Below, piece after piece: positions 33,001-43,751 of a stretch of DNA of 64,000 nucleotides. A program made the translations under genes and the position numbers. How positions within the stretch are numbered: the stretch's first letter is position 1; each line of letters starts with the position of its first letter. The stretch is from Anaerotignum propionicum DSM 1682 (GTDB lineage Bacteria > Bacillota > Clostridia > Lachnospirales > Anaerotignaceae). The notes under the pieces are model-generated. The model ran no database searches. It was not told the DNA's origin and saw only the letters and a program-made list of their open reading frames with translations. The stretch lies in assembly GCF_001561955.1 (NCBI RefSeq), contig NZ_CP014223.1, positions 2,108,001 through 2,172,000 on the forward strand. Reading direction: 5' to 3'.

Positions 33001-34341
33001 TTATCGGAAAAAAGGAAGTTTTCCTTTTTTGCCTTTTTGCATATTGTTCATCTGCTTCATCATTTTTTTCATTTCTTCAAACTGTTTCAACAGACGATTC
33101 ACATCGGCAATAGTTCTGCCGCAGCCATTGGCAATGCGCTTTTTTCTTGGGCCATTGAGAATGGATGGATTGGAACGCTCCTCTTTGGTCATGGATTGTA
33201 TAATGGCTTCTACCTTCACCATTTCTTTGGCAGGGTCAACCCCCTCCATGGCCTTTTCAAGGTTCAGTCCGTTCATCCCGGGAATCATTCCCATTAAATC
33301 CTTCAGCGGACCCATTTTCTTAATTTGCTGCATTTGAGAAAGGAAGTCTTCCAAAGTAAACTCATTGGAGCGCATTTTCTTTTGCATCTCCATTGCTTCC
33401 TGCTCATCGATATTTTGCTGTACCTTGTCAATCAGGGAAAGAACATCGCCCATCCCCAAAATTCTGGAAGCCATGCGGTCGGGATAAAAAGGCTCAAGAT
33501 CCTCCATTTTTTCACCCATACCGATATATTTAATTGGTTTGTTGGTAACACTTCTGACAGAAAGTGCGGCACCGCCTCTGGCATCGCCATCAAGCTTCGT
33601 CATAATAATACCATCAACACCCAATTGGCTGTCAAAACTACCCGCTACGGTTACGGCATCCTGCCCAGTCATAGCGTCAACCACCAAAAGAACCTCTTGT
33701 GGTCTTACTGTGGCTTTGATATCCAACAGCTCCTGCATCAACTCTTCATTGATATGCAAACGACCTGCGGTATCTATCAAAACTACATCATGGTGCTGCT
33801 CTGCGGCATATTCCAGAGCTTTCTTGGAAATCTCCACAGGGCTAACCTCGGTACCCATTTCAAACACAGGGATACCATAATTTTTCCCTACCACCTGTAA
33901 CTGCTTAATTGCGGCAGGGCGGTAAATATCGCAGGCTACCAGAAGAGGATTTCTTCCTTGCTTTCTAAGCTGACCTGCCAATTTGCCACTGCTGGTGGTT
34001 TTACCAGCACCCTGTAAGCCTACCATCATATATACTGTAGGGGGGCGGTTTGAATAAGTTAATCTGCTTTGGGTGCTCCCCATCAGCGAAATTAACTCGT
34101 CATTTACAATTTTTATAACTTGCTGTCCCGGGTTTAACCCCTGTAAAACCTCAACGCCAACGGCACGTTCCGTAACCGTCTTTATAAAGTCTTTGACTAT
34201 TTTAAAGTTTACGTCTGCTTCCAAAAGCGCGATCTTTACTTCTCGCATTGCAGCCTTTACGTCATCTTCAGTCAAAACACCTTTTCCCCGAAGCTGTTTG
34301 AATACTTCCTGCAGCTTAGCGGAAAGATTTTCAAATGCCAT
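33001..34341 (-). CDS. ffh: Signal recognition particle protein Ffh
   Basis: 446 residues, normal length. GTPase of the SRP that delivers membrane and secreted proteins. Seen: N domain (residues 1-90), G domain with GLQGAGKTTSSGKLA, DIYRPAAIKQL, LIDTAGRLHINEEL, TKLDGDARGGAALS, and a methionine-rich M domain (about 295-446, MQKKMRSNEFTLEDFLSQMQ; MKKMMKQMNNMQKGKKGK). YlxM, its accessory protein, is 17 nt upstream. Confidence 0.97.
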   Translation of the reverse strand: MAFENLSAKLQEVFKQLRGKGVLTEDDVKAAMREVKIALLEADVNFKIVKDFIKTVTERAVGVEVLQGLNPGQQVIKIVNDELISLMGSTQSRLTYSNRPPTVYMMVGLQGAGKTTSSGKLAGQLRKQGRNPLLVACDIYRPAAIKQLQVVGKNYGIPVFEMGTEVSPVEISKKALEYAAEQHHDVVLIDTAGRLHINEELMQELLDIKATVRPQEVLLVVDAMTGQDAVTVAGSFDSQLGVDGIIMTKLDGDARGGAALSVRSVTNKPIKYIGMGEKMEDLEPFYPDRMASRILGMGDVLSLIDKVQQNIDEQEAMEMQKKMRSNEFTLEDFLSQMQQIKKMGPLKDLMGMIPGMNGLNLEKAMEGVDPAKEMVKVEAIIQSMTKEERSNPSILNGPRKKRIANGCGRTIADVNRLLKQFEEMKKMMKQMNNMQKGKKGKLPFFR

Positions 34342-34358
34342 AATAGATCGCCCTCCTT

Positions 34359-34709
34359 TTAGGATAGTATTGCATCAGCAATCTGCTTCATGGTAACAAT
34401 CGCTTCCGTTGTTTCTCTACTAACTTCACCTGTGCCAATTTCATCAAGAATATTCTTCATTTTAAGCACAGCTCTTTGCTGCTGTTGAAAGCGTTCTACC
34501 AAACGCAGCTTCTCTTCGTATCCAATCAAAATTTTCTCTGTGCGCTTTAGCTGATCTCGCACGGCCTGTCGGCTGATTGATAATTCTTCTCCGATTTCAG
34601 AAAGAGAAAGATCGTTCTGATAATGCATCTCAAACACCAGCTTTTGTTTTTCTGTCAAAAGCTCTCCATAAAAATCATAGAGAAAGGTCAGCCTTAATAT
34701 CTCGTCCAT
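34359..34709 (-). CDS. ylxM: YlxM/p13-like SRP-associated HTH protein (UPF0122)
   Basis: 116 residues. Seen: an HTH resembling sigma-factor region 4 (LTEKQKLVFEMHYQNDLSLS, EIGEELSISRQAVRDQLKRT), followed by a helical tail. YlxM proteins modulate the SRP GTPase in Gram-positives and are always next to ffh. Start ATG at 34709 after GGGGGAATGAAAG. First gene of the operon. Confidence 0.92.
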   Translation of the reverse strand: MDEILRLTFLYDFYGELLTEKQKLVFEMHYQNDLSLSEIGEELSISRQAVRDQLKRTEKILIGYEEKLRLVERFQQQQRAVLKMKNILDEIGTGEVSRETTEAIVTMKQIADAILS

Positions 34710-34896
34710 CTTTCATTCCCCCTGTAAAGGAAAATCACTTTACAACTACCTAAGACATCATACTAAAAAAAATGAGGCTGTCAAGTACTTTTCCTTTACA
34801 GCCTGATTTTTTTTAAATATTCGTGCATTCATCTATGCTGTCAAGTTTTTATCCTGTGAAAGCATCAGCCGCGAATTAGGTCTGTGTTGCTTTCAA

Positions 34897-35493
34897 TTAT
34901 TTTACGGGGCAATTTATTTTTTCTATGGTTGTTTTTGCATCCGAAACCAATACGGAACTATAACAGCCTTGTTCTGAAAAGAATCTCCAAAAACCGTCTG
35001 GGCCTGCTCCTGTCAAATGGCAAAGCATAGCACTCATGGGGCCGTTGTGGGAGACAATAATGATGTTTTTACCTTTATTTTCTTTTATAACCCCGGTTAG
35101 TCCCACTGTCACTCGGTCATAAAAATCTAAAAAAGCCTCTCCGCCGGGAAGAGATGATGTTTTCCATTCCTTAATCCAACGATTCAGTTCCTCTCTATGG
35201 TTTTCTTTTATGTAGGAGCCTTCTTTGTCCTCCCAATCTCCAAAAAACAGTTCCCTAAAGCAATTATTTTTCCGCACAGGAATCATTTTGTCCCTAGCAA
35301 TAATTTCAGCCGTATGGGCAGCGCGACGCAAATCACTGGAATATATTTTGTCATAAGTAACAGTATTAAAAAAATTTTTCAATTTATGTGCTTGATTAAT
35401 TCCTTCTTGGTTAATATCGCAATCTGTCCAGCCATAAAACATGTTGCGCAAATTCCAATCCGTTTCTCCATGTCTGATAAGATAAAGCTTCAT
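34897..35493 (-). CDS. Histidine phosphatase family protein (phosphoglycerate mutase-like)
   Basis: 198 residues. Seen: the catalytic LYLIRHGETDWNLRNMFYG with the phospho-accepting His, IYSSDLRRAAHTAEII, the Glu in NNCFRELFFGDWEDKEG, and the second His in IIIVSHNGPMSAMLCHLTG. Members include alpha-ribazole phosphatase and broad small-molecule phosphatases. The WTDCDINQEG segment fits CobC/GpmB-like enzymes, but no cobalamin genes are nearby, so the substrate is open. Confidence 0.88.
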   Translation of the reverse strand: MKLYLIRHGETDWNLRNMFYGWTDCDINQEGINQAHKLKNFFNTVTYDKIYSSDLRRAAHTAEIIARDKMIPVRKNNCFRELFFGDWEDKEGSYIKENHREELNRWIKEWKTSSLPGGEAFLDFYDRVTVGLTGVIKENKGKNIIIVSHNGPMSAMLCHLTGAGPDGFWRFFSEQGCYSSVLVSDAKTTIEKINCPVK

Positions 35494-35562
35494 TCTACTA
35501 TCACCTCTGCTATATTTTACGTCACAGCCGCTTATCCTAGCAAGTTAATTCTTTTATAAAAT

Positions 35563-35609
35563 AAAAAAGGCAGGCTCCCTTTTATGACGATTCATAAAAA
35601 GAAGCCCGC
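35563..35609 (-). terminator. Terminator after the DUF1540 gene
   Basis: On the minus strand GCGGGCTTCTTTTTATGA pairs, with a few mismatches, with TCATAAAAGGGAGCCTGC, followed by six T (35568-35563). Confidence 0.75.
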
Positions 35610-35632
35610 TATCAAAAAAATAACCGGTTATC

Positions 35633-35794
35633 TTATTTTACTACGAAGGATTGACAGTCTGTACACTGATCCATTGTAGGATTTCCTTCGTGTGTACCAA
35701 CCTGAATTGCGTCAAGTGTACAGTAATTTTTTGCGTTGTGGTGATGTCTACATTTTTCTACAGTACATTTAATACATTCATTACATTTTTCCAT
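35633..35794 (-). CDS. Small cysteine-rich DUF1540 protein
   Basis: 53 residues. Seen: a run of cysteines, C4, C7, C10, C15 in MEKCNECIKCTVEKCRHHHN, then NYCTLDAIQVGTHEG and a final DQCTDCQSF pair. The N-terminal CxxCxVxxCxxH and YCTLDAIQVG pattern is typical of DUF1540, often seen once or twice in one protein in spore-forming Firmicutes and probably metal-binding. The ATG at 35794 has GGGAGGGAACAAAC before it. It has its own terminator, and no partner gene is evident. Confidence 0.85.
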   Translation of the reverse strand: MEKCNECIKCTVEKCRHHHNAKNYCTLDAIQVGTHEGNPTMDQCTDCQSFVVK

Positions 35795-35876
35795 GTTTGT
35801 TCCCTCCTTTGTTTTTATTTCAATATTATTGTGTCCCCAATAAAAATAATTATTACTGTATTTATTAGGAGTTTTT

Positions 35877-35915
35877 AAAAAAATTTGGCATTCATAGACG
35901 ATATGAATGCCAAAT
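35877..35915 (-). terminator. Hairpin terminator 280 bp downstream of the HD gene
   Basis: ATTTGGCATTCAT (minus, 35915-35903) pairs perfectly over 13 bp with ATGAATGCCAAAT (35895-35883), loop 7 nt, followed by seven T. It probably ends the HD-gene transcript. The rest of 35795-36193 (AT-rich) contains no gene I can support. Confidence 0.7.
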
Positions 35916-36193
35916 AAAAAAGTTCTTTATTTTTTATTGATAAAAAATTTGTTGTATAATAATTGAAAGGAATTGCATTTCTCTTGTTAGACACTCTCTC
36001 CTGCTGTAAATCAAAAAATTTGCCAATTACTAATTATAAAAGAAAGTCCCATTCGCAAGGATGCCCTTTATATTATACCCTCAGCCTGAAATTTCTTACG
36101 CTTAAAATATTTCTCGCCATTCACAAACTATTGTCTTTCAAAAGAAACCTTTGTATGCCGCTTATCGTTTTCATTTCACTTCACAAATGAATT

Positions 36194-36754
36194 TTAATTT
36201 CTAGGATCACTCTTCATGGCTTCCAACGTTCTAACCATTAAATCATCCAGTTCCCAACCAAGTCTCTCTGCACCTTTTCGAATTACATCTCTGTCGCAAC
36301 CAGCAGCAAAAGCTTTATCCTTAAATTTTTTCTTGATTGACTTCAACTCCATATCCTGCACGCTTTTTGATGGACGCATTAATGCCGCCGCACCAATCAA
36401 GCCCGTCAGCTCATCCACCGCAAAAAGAACCTTTTCCATTTCATGAATTGGCTCAATATCACAGCAGATGCCATATCCATGGCTAGCCACAGCATGAATC
36501 AAGGGCTCTTCCAAATCATGCTCCTTCATTATCTCTTGACATTTGATACAGTGTTCCTCAGGATACATTTCAAAATCCACATCATGGAGTAAGCCAACAT
36601 TGCCCCAGAACTCCTCATCTTCTCCATAGCCTAGCTCCTTGGCAAAATAGCGCATTGCACCTTCCACCGTCTCTGCATGACGCAAATGAAAGGGTTCTTT
36701 ATTATATTTTGTGAGTATTTCCCATGCTTCATCTCTTGTAATTTTCTTTGCCAT
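36194..36754 (-). CDS. HD-domain hydrolase
   Basis: 186 residues from the ATG at 36754, 7 nt after AGGAG; an ATG two codons upstream is too close. Seen: an HD-type metal site: FHLRHAETVEGAMRYFAKEL with His, WGNVGLLHDVDFEMYPEEHC with HD, and IHAVASHGYGICCDIEP with His, then LFAVDELTGLIGAAALMRPS. Such small HD proteins are phosphohydrolases of unknown substrate. Single gene, divergent from luxS. Confidence 0.82.
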   Translation of the reverse strand: MAKKITRDEAWEILTKYNKEPFHLRHAETVEGAMRYFAKELGYGEDEEFWGNVGLLHDVDFEMYPEEHCIKCQEIMKEHDLEEPLIHAVASHGYGICCDIEPIHEMEKVLFAVDELTGLIGAAALMRPSKSVQDMELKSIKKKFKDKAFAAGCDRDVIRKGAERLGWELDDLMVRTLEAMKSDPRN

Positions 36755-36848
36755 ATACATTCTCCTTTATCTTCTATATTTGTACACATTATAAAACATT
36801 TTACCCCAAAAATCTCTGCCTAACAACCCCTTGCATATAAAGTTCTAC

Positions 36849-36877
36849 TTGAAATTCTTTAAAAAAACAGTTAGAAT
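36849..36877 (+). promoter_or_regulatory. Sigma-A promoter of luxS
   Basis: TTGAAA (36849-36854), 17-nt spacer, TAGAAT (36872-36877), about 40 bp before the luxS start. I see no SAM riboswitch in the short leader. Confidence 0.7.
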
Positions 36878-36915
36878 GACCTTGTTTGAAATTGTAAAAA
36901 GAAAGGACGGAAATT

Positions 36916-37401
36916 ATGGATGTTACCAGCTTTGGCATTGATCACAATATACTACTAAGAGGAATTTATGTATCCAGAAAGGATACTGTTGAAAACGGAG
37001 TATTGACTACATTTGATATCCGTATGAAGGAACCCAACCGTGAAATGGTTATGGATACTGCGGTTATGCACACCATTGAGCATTTAATGGCTACCTTCTT
37101 TCGCAGCCATTCCCTTTGGGCAGAAAAAACAATTTATGTTGGTCCAATGGGATGCCGTACTGGCATGTATGCAATCTTTAAAGGAGATTTAGAATCCAAA
37201 GATGTGGCAGATATTTTTAAAGAATGCTATAACTATATGAGTCACTTCTCAGATGAGCTTCCTGCTGCAAAAGCAGAAATGTGTGGAAATTATTTAGATC
37301 ACAATTTAGAAATAACTAAAATTGAGTGTAAAAAATTCGCAGATGAAGTTTTAGCCTGCCTAAAAGAAGAAAATATGGTCTATCCTCGCCAAACAAAATA
37401 A
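36916..37401 (+). CDS. luxS: S-ribosylhomocysteine lyase LuxS
   Basis: 161 residues, normal length. Cleaves S-ribosylhomocysteine into homocysteine and DPD, the precursor of autoinducer-2, in the SAM cycle. Seen: metal-binding VMHTIEHLMATFFRSH (HxxxEH), the catalytic cysteine in GPMGCRTGMYAIFKG, and the third histidine region CGNYLDHNLEITKIECKKF. Own promoter and terminator; the two SAM-using genes speD and trmD are elsewhere in the window. Confidence 0.95.
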   Translation: MDVTSFGIDHNILLRGIYVSRKDTVENGVLTTFDIRMKEPNREMVMDTAVMHTIEHLMATFFRSHSLWAEKTIYVGPMGCRTGMYAIFKGDLESKDVADIFKECYNYMSHFSDELPAAKAEMCGNYLDHNLEITKIECKKFADEVLACLKEENMVYPRQTK

Positions 37402-37420
37402 GCTTTTATAACAAATTACG

Positions 37421-37468
37421 AAGCAAACATGGAGCAACGAAATCTTCTTTCTCCATGTCTGCTTTTTT
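37421..37468 (+). terminator. Terminator after luxS
   Basis: AAGCA and ACATGGAG (37421-37434) pair with CTCCATGT and TGCTT (37451-37464), followed by a T run. 37470-37660 is AT-rich with no gene. Confidence 0.75.
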
Positions 37469-37665
37469 AAATACTTTCTGAACATAAATGTACTTTTTAT
37501 TCCCTTTCAATAGCAAAGGCTTATTCATAATTTTTTTTTCTACCACTTTCGTGTTTACCGCAAATATAATACTTCTCATTTTTTTGTCCAACTACTACTT
37601 ATTTTTTTCATCGATCATTAAACCATTTAACGTCACCACCACTGAGTGCGTTATTTTCTACATTC

Positions 37666-37691
37666 AAAAAGCGGTGATGCAATCACCGCTT
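37666..37691 (-). terminator. Terminator downstream of sstT
   Basis: AAGCGGTGAT and ATCACCGCTT form a perfect 10-bp stem with a 3-nt loop (37669-37691), with five T following on the minus strand, about 100 bp after the sstT stop. Confidence 0.75.
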
Positions 37692-37793
37692 CTCTCAATA
37701 AATCTTATTTTTCATTACATATAGATAACACCTTTGTTATACTTTAAAAACTATTTTCGTACAACCATTTACGATTTCATAGCTTAAAATATA

Positions 37794-39029
37794 TTACCAT
37801 TTAATAGGCTTTCCTTGTTTCTTCCACTGTCTAAATTCTGCAGCTGCTGTAAACAATGCATCTGTAGAGGAGTTCAAGCCTGTTTCACAAGAATCCTGAA
37901 CAACACCGATGATGAAACCAACACCTACAACCTGCATAGCGATATCATTAGAAATACCAAACAGGGAGCATGCCAGAGGAATCAAGAGCAAGGAACCACC
38001 AGCAACGCCGGATGCACCACAAGCGGAAACTGCAGCAACAACACTTAATACAACAGCTGTACCGATATCAACAGTATAACCCAATGTGTTTACCGCTGCC
38101 AAAGCCATTACTGTGATGGTAATTGCGGCACCTGCCATGTTGATTGTTGCACCCAAAGGAATGGATACAGAATAGTTATCCTCATCCAAGCCTAAAGATT
38201 CACAAAGAGTCATATTAACAGGAATATTTGCAGCAGAGCTACGTGTAAAGAATGCTGTAATGAAGCTGTCCTTCAAGCACTTAAATACCAAAGGATATGG
38301 ATTCTGTTTGATATTCAAGAAAACAATCAAAGGATTTACAACCAAAGCAACAACTGCCATACATCCTACTAACACTAATAAAAGTTTGCCGTAGTCTGTG
38401 AAAATACCTAATCCACTTGTAGAAACTGTTGCATAAACAAGACCTAAAATACCAAAAGGTGCAAAGCTGATTACCCATCTAACTGCCTGAGAAACTGCAT
38501 CTGCAAAGTTGCCCAGCATTGTTTTTGTATGATCTGAAGAATGCTTCAAAGCCAGACCAAAAACAACTGCCCATGCTAAAATACCAATGTAGTTTGCTGT
38601 TGAAAGAGATGCAATTGGATTCTGAACTACGTTCAAAAGCAAAGTTTTAATAACTGTGCCAACACCATCTGGAGGTGCACTAGCTTCAGTAGCTATATCT
38701 GTCAAAGTTAAAGTTACAGGGAACATGAAGCTAGCTATAACTGCAACTACAGCAGCAGAGAACGTACCAATTAAGTACAAGGCGATAACAGTACCCATGT
38801 TTGTCTTTGCACCCTTTTTATGCTGAGCCAAAGAGCTCATTACCAAGAAAAATACTAAGATTGGCGCAACACCCTTTAATGCACCAACGAATAAATCACC
38901 CAAAAGAGCAATAACTGCTATGTTTGGAATTGCTTTGCCAAGAATAGCACCAATAACCAAACCTGCCAAGATACGCTTAACAAGACTGATAGAATTCCAT
39001 TTTTGTAATAAACTACCCATTTTATCCAT
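37794..39029 (-). CDS. sstT: Serine/threonine:Na+ symporter SstT
   Basis: 411 residues with about eight membrane segments and two re-entrant loops. Seen: the family signatures [53 protein letters not shown] and [20 protein letters not shown]. Imports serine and threonine with sodium. The start codon may be ATG 39029 (ribosome site very close) or ATG 39020. Just downstream of sdaAA on the same strand, so serine uptake is coupled to serine deamination. Confidence 0.92.
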   Translation of the reverse strand: MDKMGSLLQKWNSISLVKRILAGLVIGAILGKAIPNIAVIALLGDLFVGALKGVAPILVFFLVMSSLAQHKKGAKTNMGTVIALYLIGTFSAAVVAVIASFMFPVTLTLTDIATEASAPPDGVGTVIKTLLLNVVQNPIASLSTANYIGILAWAVVFGLALKHSSDHTKTMLGNFADAVSQAVRWVISFAPFGILGLVYATVSTSGLGIFTDYGKLLLVLVGCMAVVALVVNPLIVFLNIKQNPYPLVFKCLKDSFITAFFTRSSAANIPVNMTLCESLGLDEDNYSVSIPLGATINMAGAAITITVMALAAVNTLGYTVDIGTAVVLSVVAAVSACGASGVAGGSLLLIPLACSLFGISNDIAMQVVGVGFIIGVVQDSCETGLNSSTDALFTAAAEFRQWKKQGKPIKW

Positions 39030-39091
39030 TCTCCTATTTTTTTAATATTATTATTCCAGTAACAATGGTTGTACGAAAGATAAAATAATGA

Positions 39092-39970
39092 TTAACTATG
39101 ACCAAAAACTTTTTCACAAAGCTTTTTACCAGTTGGTGTGGCAGCTAAGCCTCCCTCAGCCGTTTCCTTTAAAGCTGGAGACATTGCCTCCCCAATCTTT
39201 TTCATTGCATAAATGACCTCATCGGCAGGAATTGCACTCTCCACGCCCGCTAAAGCCAACTCTGCGGCTACAAAAGCATTTGCAACACCCATTGCATTTC
39301 TCTTAATACAAGGAATTTCAACTAAACCTGCAACAGGATCACAAACCAAGCCTAAAATGTTCTTTAATGCGATGGCACAAGCATGTTCACTCTGCTTGGG
39401 TGTCCCCCCGCAAAGCTCAACCAAAGCCGACGCAGCCATTGCACTTGCTGCACCACACTCTGCCTGACATCCGCCTTCCGCACCGGCAATACTTGCCTTG
39501 TTTGCAATGACCAATCCCACTGCTGATGCGGTGAATAAAGACATCACAACATCATCATCAGGAATATTTCTATCTTCGGAAATTGTTAAAAGTGCAGCAG
39601 GCAATATACCACAACTACCCGCAGTAGGCGCAGCAACAATTCTTCCCATGCAGGCATTTGTTTGGGAAACCGCAAGGGCTTTTACCATCGCATTTCCGAA
39701 AATTTTTCCACAAATATTTTTGTTTGCCTTAACAGCTTCATTCATTTTAAAAGCATCTCCGCCGGTAAGCCCACTGGCAGAACGCTTCTGACTATCCAAG
39801 CCTGTTTCTACGGACTCACGCATAACAGTTAAGGAACGCTTCATATTTTCAAATAGTACAGTTTCATCTGTCTCTGTTGATTCAGCCTGATCTTTTAAAA
39901 TCAACCTGCAAAGAGGCACGTTTTGCTTTTCGGCCTGTACAACCAAATCTGCTAAAGAATCATATTTCAT
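39092..39970 (-). CDS. sdaAA: L-serine dehydratase, iron-sulfur alpha subunit
   Basis: 292 residues. Deaminates L-serine to pyruvate and ammonia. Seen: the SGLTGGDAFKMNEAVKANKN region, APTAGSCGILPAALLTISED with a cluster cysteine, EGGCQAECGAASAMAASALV with two more cysteines, and LGLVCDPVAGLVEIPCIKRN. These cysteines hold a 4Fe-4S cluster in the two-subunit clostridial enzyme. The beta subunit gene sdaAB lies 201 nt upstream and sstT 62 nt downstream. Confidence 0.95.
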   Translation of the reverse strand: MKYDSLADLVVQAEKQNVPLCRLILKDQAESTETDETVLFENMKRSLTVMRESVETGLDSQKRSASGLTGGDAFKMNEAVKANKNICGKIFGNAMVKALAVSQTNACMGRIVAAPTAGSCGILPAALLTISEDRNIPDDDVVMSLFTASAVGLVIANKASIAGAEGGCQAECGAASAMAASALVELCGGTPKQSEHACAIALKNILGLVCDPVAGLVEIPCIKRNAMGVANAFVAAELALAGVESAIPADEVIYAMKKIGEAMSPALKETAEGGLAATPTGKKLCEKVFGHS

Positions 39971-40171
39971 TTCCTAACCCCATTTCGAAAGACTTATTTA
40001 AATGCAAATTATTATCAAAGCTATTTGTTTCCTTGTAAAAAATCAAAAATGCAGCTTTCAATTAAATATTCTCGTGTTTCAATTCAATTTAACATGCCAA
40101 TGGGTTTTCTCTTGCCTCATTGACGCATCTGAAACTAACACACAAAAGCTGATATTTTATTTTAAAATTTA

Positions 40172-40834
40172 CTAAATAGCTTTTAATATTGTCGAAGCCA
40201 AAATATTGGGTTGTTCTAAAATGACTTTATTAATAGATTCATCAATGTCACCATCAATTTCTATGGTCATTACTGCTGTACCACCTTTGTGATCTCTGCA
40301 TAGAGAAAATCCATGAATATTCACAGAATGTTCCGCAAGGATGTTTGTTACAATTGCAATCATACCAGGAACATCCTCATGAGGGATAATCAGCGTATCC
40401 GATTTTCCCGTAATAGAAACCACTGTATTATTAATTTTATTGATAATGATGTTACCACCGCCAATTGATGCTCCTTGCACCAAAATCTCCTTGCCATCAG
40501 CAGACTTCAAAATGATTTCCGCTGTATTTGGATGGGCTCCGTCAATTTCAGTTTCCTCAAAGGTATACGCAAGCCCCTCTTCTTTTGCAATTTCCAAGCT
40601 TGTACGAATTCGCTCATCATCTGTTTCCATGCCTAAAATACCGGCAACAATTGCCTTATCAGTACCATGCCCTTTATAAGTTTTTGAAAAAGAACCACTA
40701 AAACGAATAAGAGCAGAAATAGGCGTGTCCCCCAGAATAGAACGTGCATATTTCCCAATACGAACGGCACCGGCAGTGTGTGAACTGGATGGTCCAATCA
40801 TAATAGGACCGATAATATCGAATACCTGCAGCAA
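40172..40834 (-). CDS. sdaAB: L-serine dehydratase, iron-sulfur beta subunit
   Basis: About 220 residues. The likely start is TTG at 40834, 8 nt after GGGGGAATTTAGT, just before LQVFDIIGPIMIG; the track start at 40864 adds residues with no family match. Seen: IIGPIMIGPSSSHTAGAVRI, the signature of the beta subunit, and a C-terminal ACT domain (DTLIIPHEDVPGMIAIVTNI, VNIHGFSLCRDHKGGTAVM) that may sense an amino acid. Pairs with sdaAA downstream; first gene of the serine unit. Confidence 0.93.
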   Translation of the reverse strand: MLQVFDIIGPIMIGPSSSHTAGAVRIGKYARSILGDTPISALIRFSGSFSKTYKGHGTDKAIVAGILGMETDDERIRTSLEIAKEEGLAYTFEETEIDGAHPNTAEIILKSADGKEILVQGASIGGGNIIINKINNTVVSITGKSDTLIIPHEDVPGMIAIVTNILAEHSVNIHGFSLCRDHKGGTAVMTIEIDGDIDESINKVILEQPNILASTILKAI

Positions 40835-40913
40835 ACTAAATTCCCCCTTCCAATTCAACTTCAAAATTTAAATTATACTGTTGAATGAAAAATCTTTTTT
40901 TCCTAGTACAGCA

Positions 40914-40943
40914 ATTATATATGAACTTTTTTGTCAAAGTCAA
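40914..40943 (-). promoter_or_regulatory. Sigma-A promoter of the serine unit
   Basis: Minus strand TTGACT (40943-40938), 18-nt spacer, TATAAT (40919-40914), about 80 nt before the sdaAB start. From 40944 to 41363 I see nothing beyond AT-rich sequence. Confidence 0.7.
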
Positions 40944-41363
40944 TAGAAAAACCCAAAAAAGTTTTTTCTGGACGGACATTTTTTTCATGATTTGTACATG
41001 TGTTTTCCATTCAAGGACATTTTGCAAAAGATTCGACAAAAAATACAAATTTTAAATATTATGTTAATTTATTATGTCCTTTTCCCTTTTCTTTTAATAA
41101 AAATATTTCATTTTTCTGCTAATCCATACATGAAACTCTTTCTCCCCCTTTCCACCTTTCTATGAATTCAGTATGCAATATTATGAATTATTCTCTTATT
41201 TTTCGAAGTTTTTCCATTATCCAACCAAATTATACATATATTTTAGTGCTTTCCTTAGAAAACTAGGAATGATTCAAAATCTTTGTATGACAAATTGATT
41301 TTTTATAAATTTAGATGAAGCTTTCCTTATTTCAGTATGGCCTTGATAAGTTAGATTCATTGA

Positions 41364-41393
41364 AAAGTCCCCCTGCAAAAGCAGGAGGACTTT
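41364..41393 (-). terminator. Terminator after groEL
   Basis: AAAGTCC-TCCTGC and GCAGGGGGACTTT on the minus strand form a stem with one mismatch and a short loop, followed by TTTT, about 35 nt after the groEL stop. Confidence 0.75.
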
Positions 41394-41426
41394 CTAAAAT
41401 TCACTATCAACAGACTGCATCTTTTA

Positions 41427-43362
<1,936 letters not shown>

Positions 43363-43387
43363 ATCATTACCTCCTTATTTGTATCTG

Positions 43388-43414
43388 TTAGCACTCAACC
43401 TAACCGAGTGCTGA
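43388..43414. promoter_or_regulatory. CIRCE operator (HrcA binding site) of groESL
   Basis: TTAGCACTC (43388-43396), a 9-nt spacer and GAGTGCTGA (43406-43414): the CIRCE inverted repeat with one change in the right arm. It lies 26-52 nt before groES; a TATAAT-like -10 (about 43423-43428) is just upstream on the minus strand. Confidence 0.95.
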
Positions 43415-43650
43415 TTTCTGATATTATATTAGCATTTTTTCAAGAATATTCAAATTATATTTACATTCATTTTAGCCACAATTTGGTTAAATTAGAACTT
43501 ATTATGCTAAAAATAGTAATACACTTCATTTTTTCTAAAAATATCTCTTATTTTCTTTCATTTACTGCTTTATTACTAAAACAAAACTCTTCTTAGTAAA
43601 TTTTAATCAATAAAGGCTATTTCTTCCTTATTCTAAAAGAACCAAAAAAC

Positions 43651-43746
43651 CCCCTTCAGGCTATTCAAGTTTTGGGAATATCCAATTAGTTTCCCAAAAT
43701 AGAAGGACAAAGCTTCTGCCCATTCTTTTTTTATTGCCTGAAGGGA
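43651..43746 (-). terminator. Multi-branched structured 3' element/terminator after the TrxB-like gene
   Basis: An outer stem CCCTTCAGGC (43745-43736 on the minus strand) with GCCTGAAGGG (43661-43652) encloses two hairpins: AGAAG/CTTCT (43701-43717) and TTTTGGGAA/TTCCCAAAA (43691-43699 with 43670-43678). It begins 5 nt after the TrxB-like stop and ends in six T (43650-43643). More elaborate than a normal terminator. Confidence 0.65.
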
Positions 43747-43751
43747 GTCTA

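Noticed and set aside
36849-36915. SAM or S-adenosylhomocysteine riboswitch ahead of luxS
   Set aside because: The leader from the predicted transcription start is only about 35 nt, too short for either aptamer.
40836-41048. 70-residue minus-strand reading frame upstream of sdaAB
   Set aside because: It runs through the sdaAB promoter, has no ribosome site and no recognisable features.
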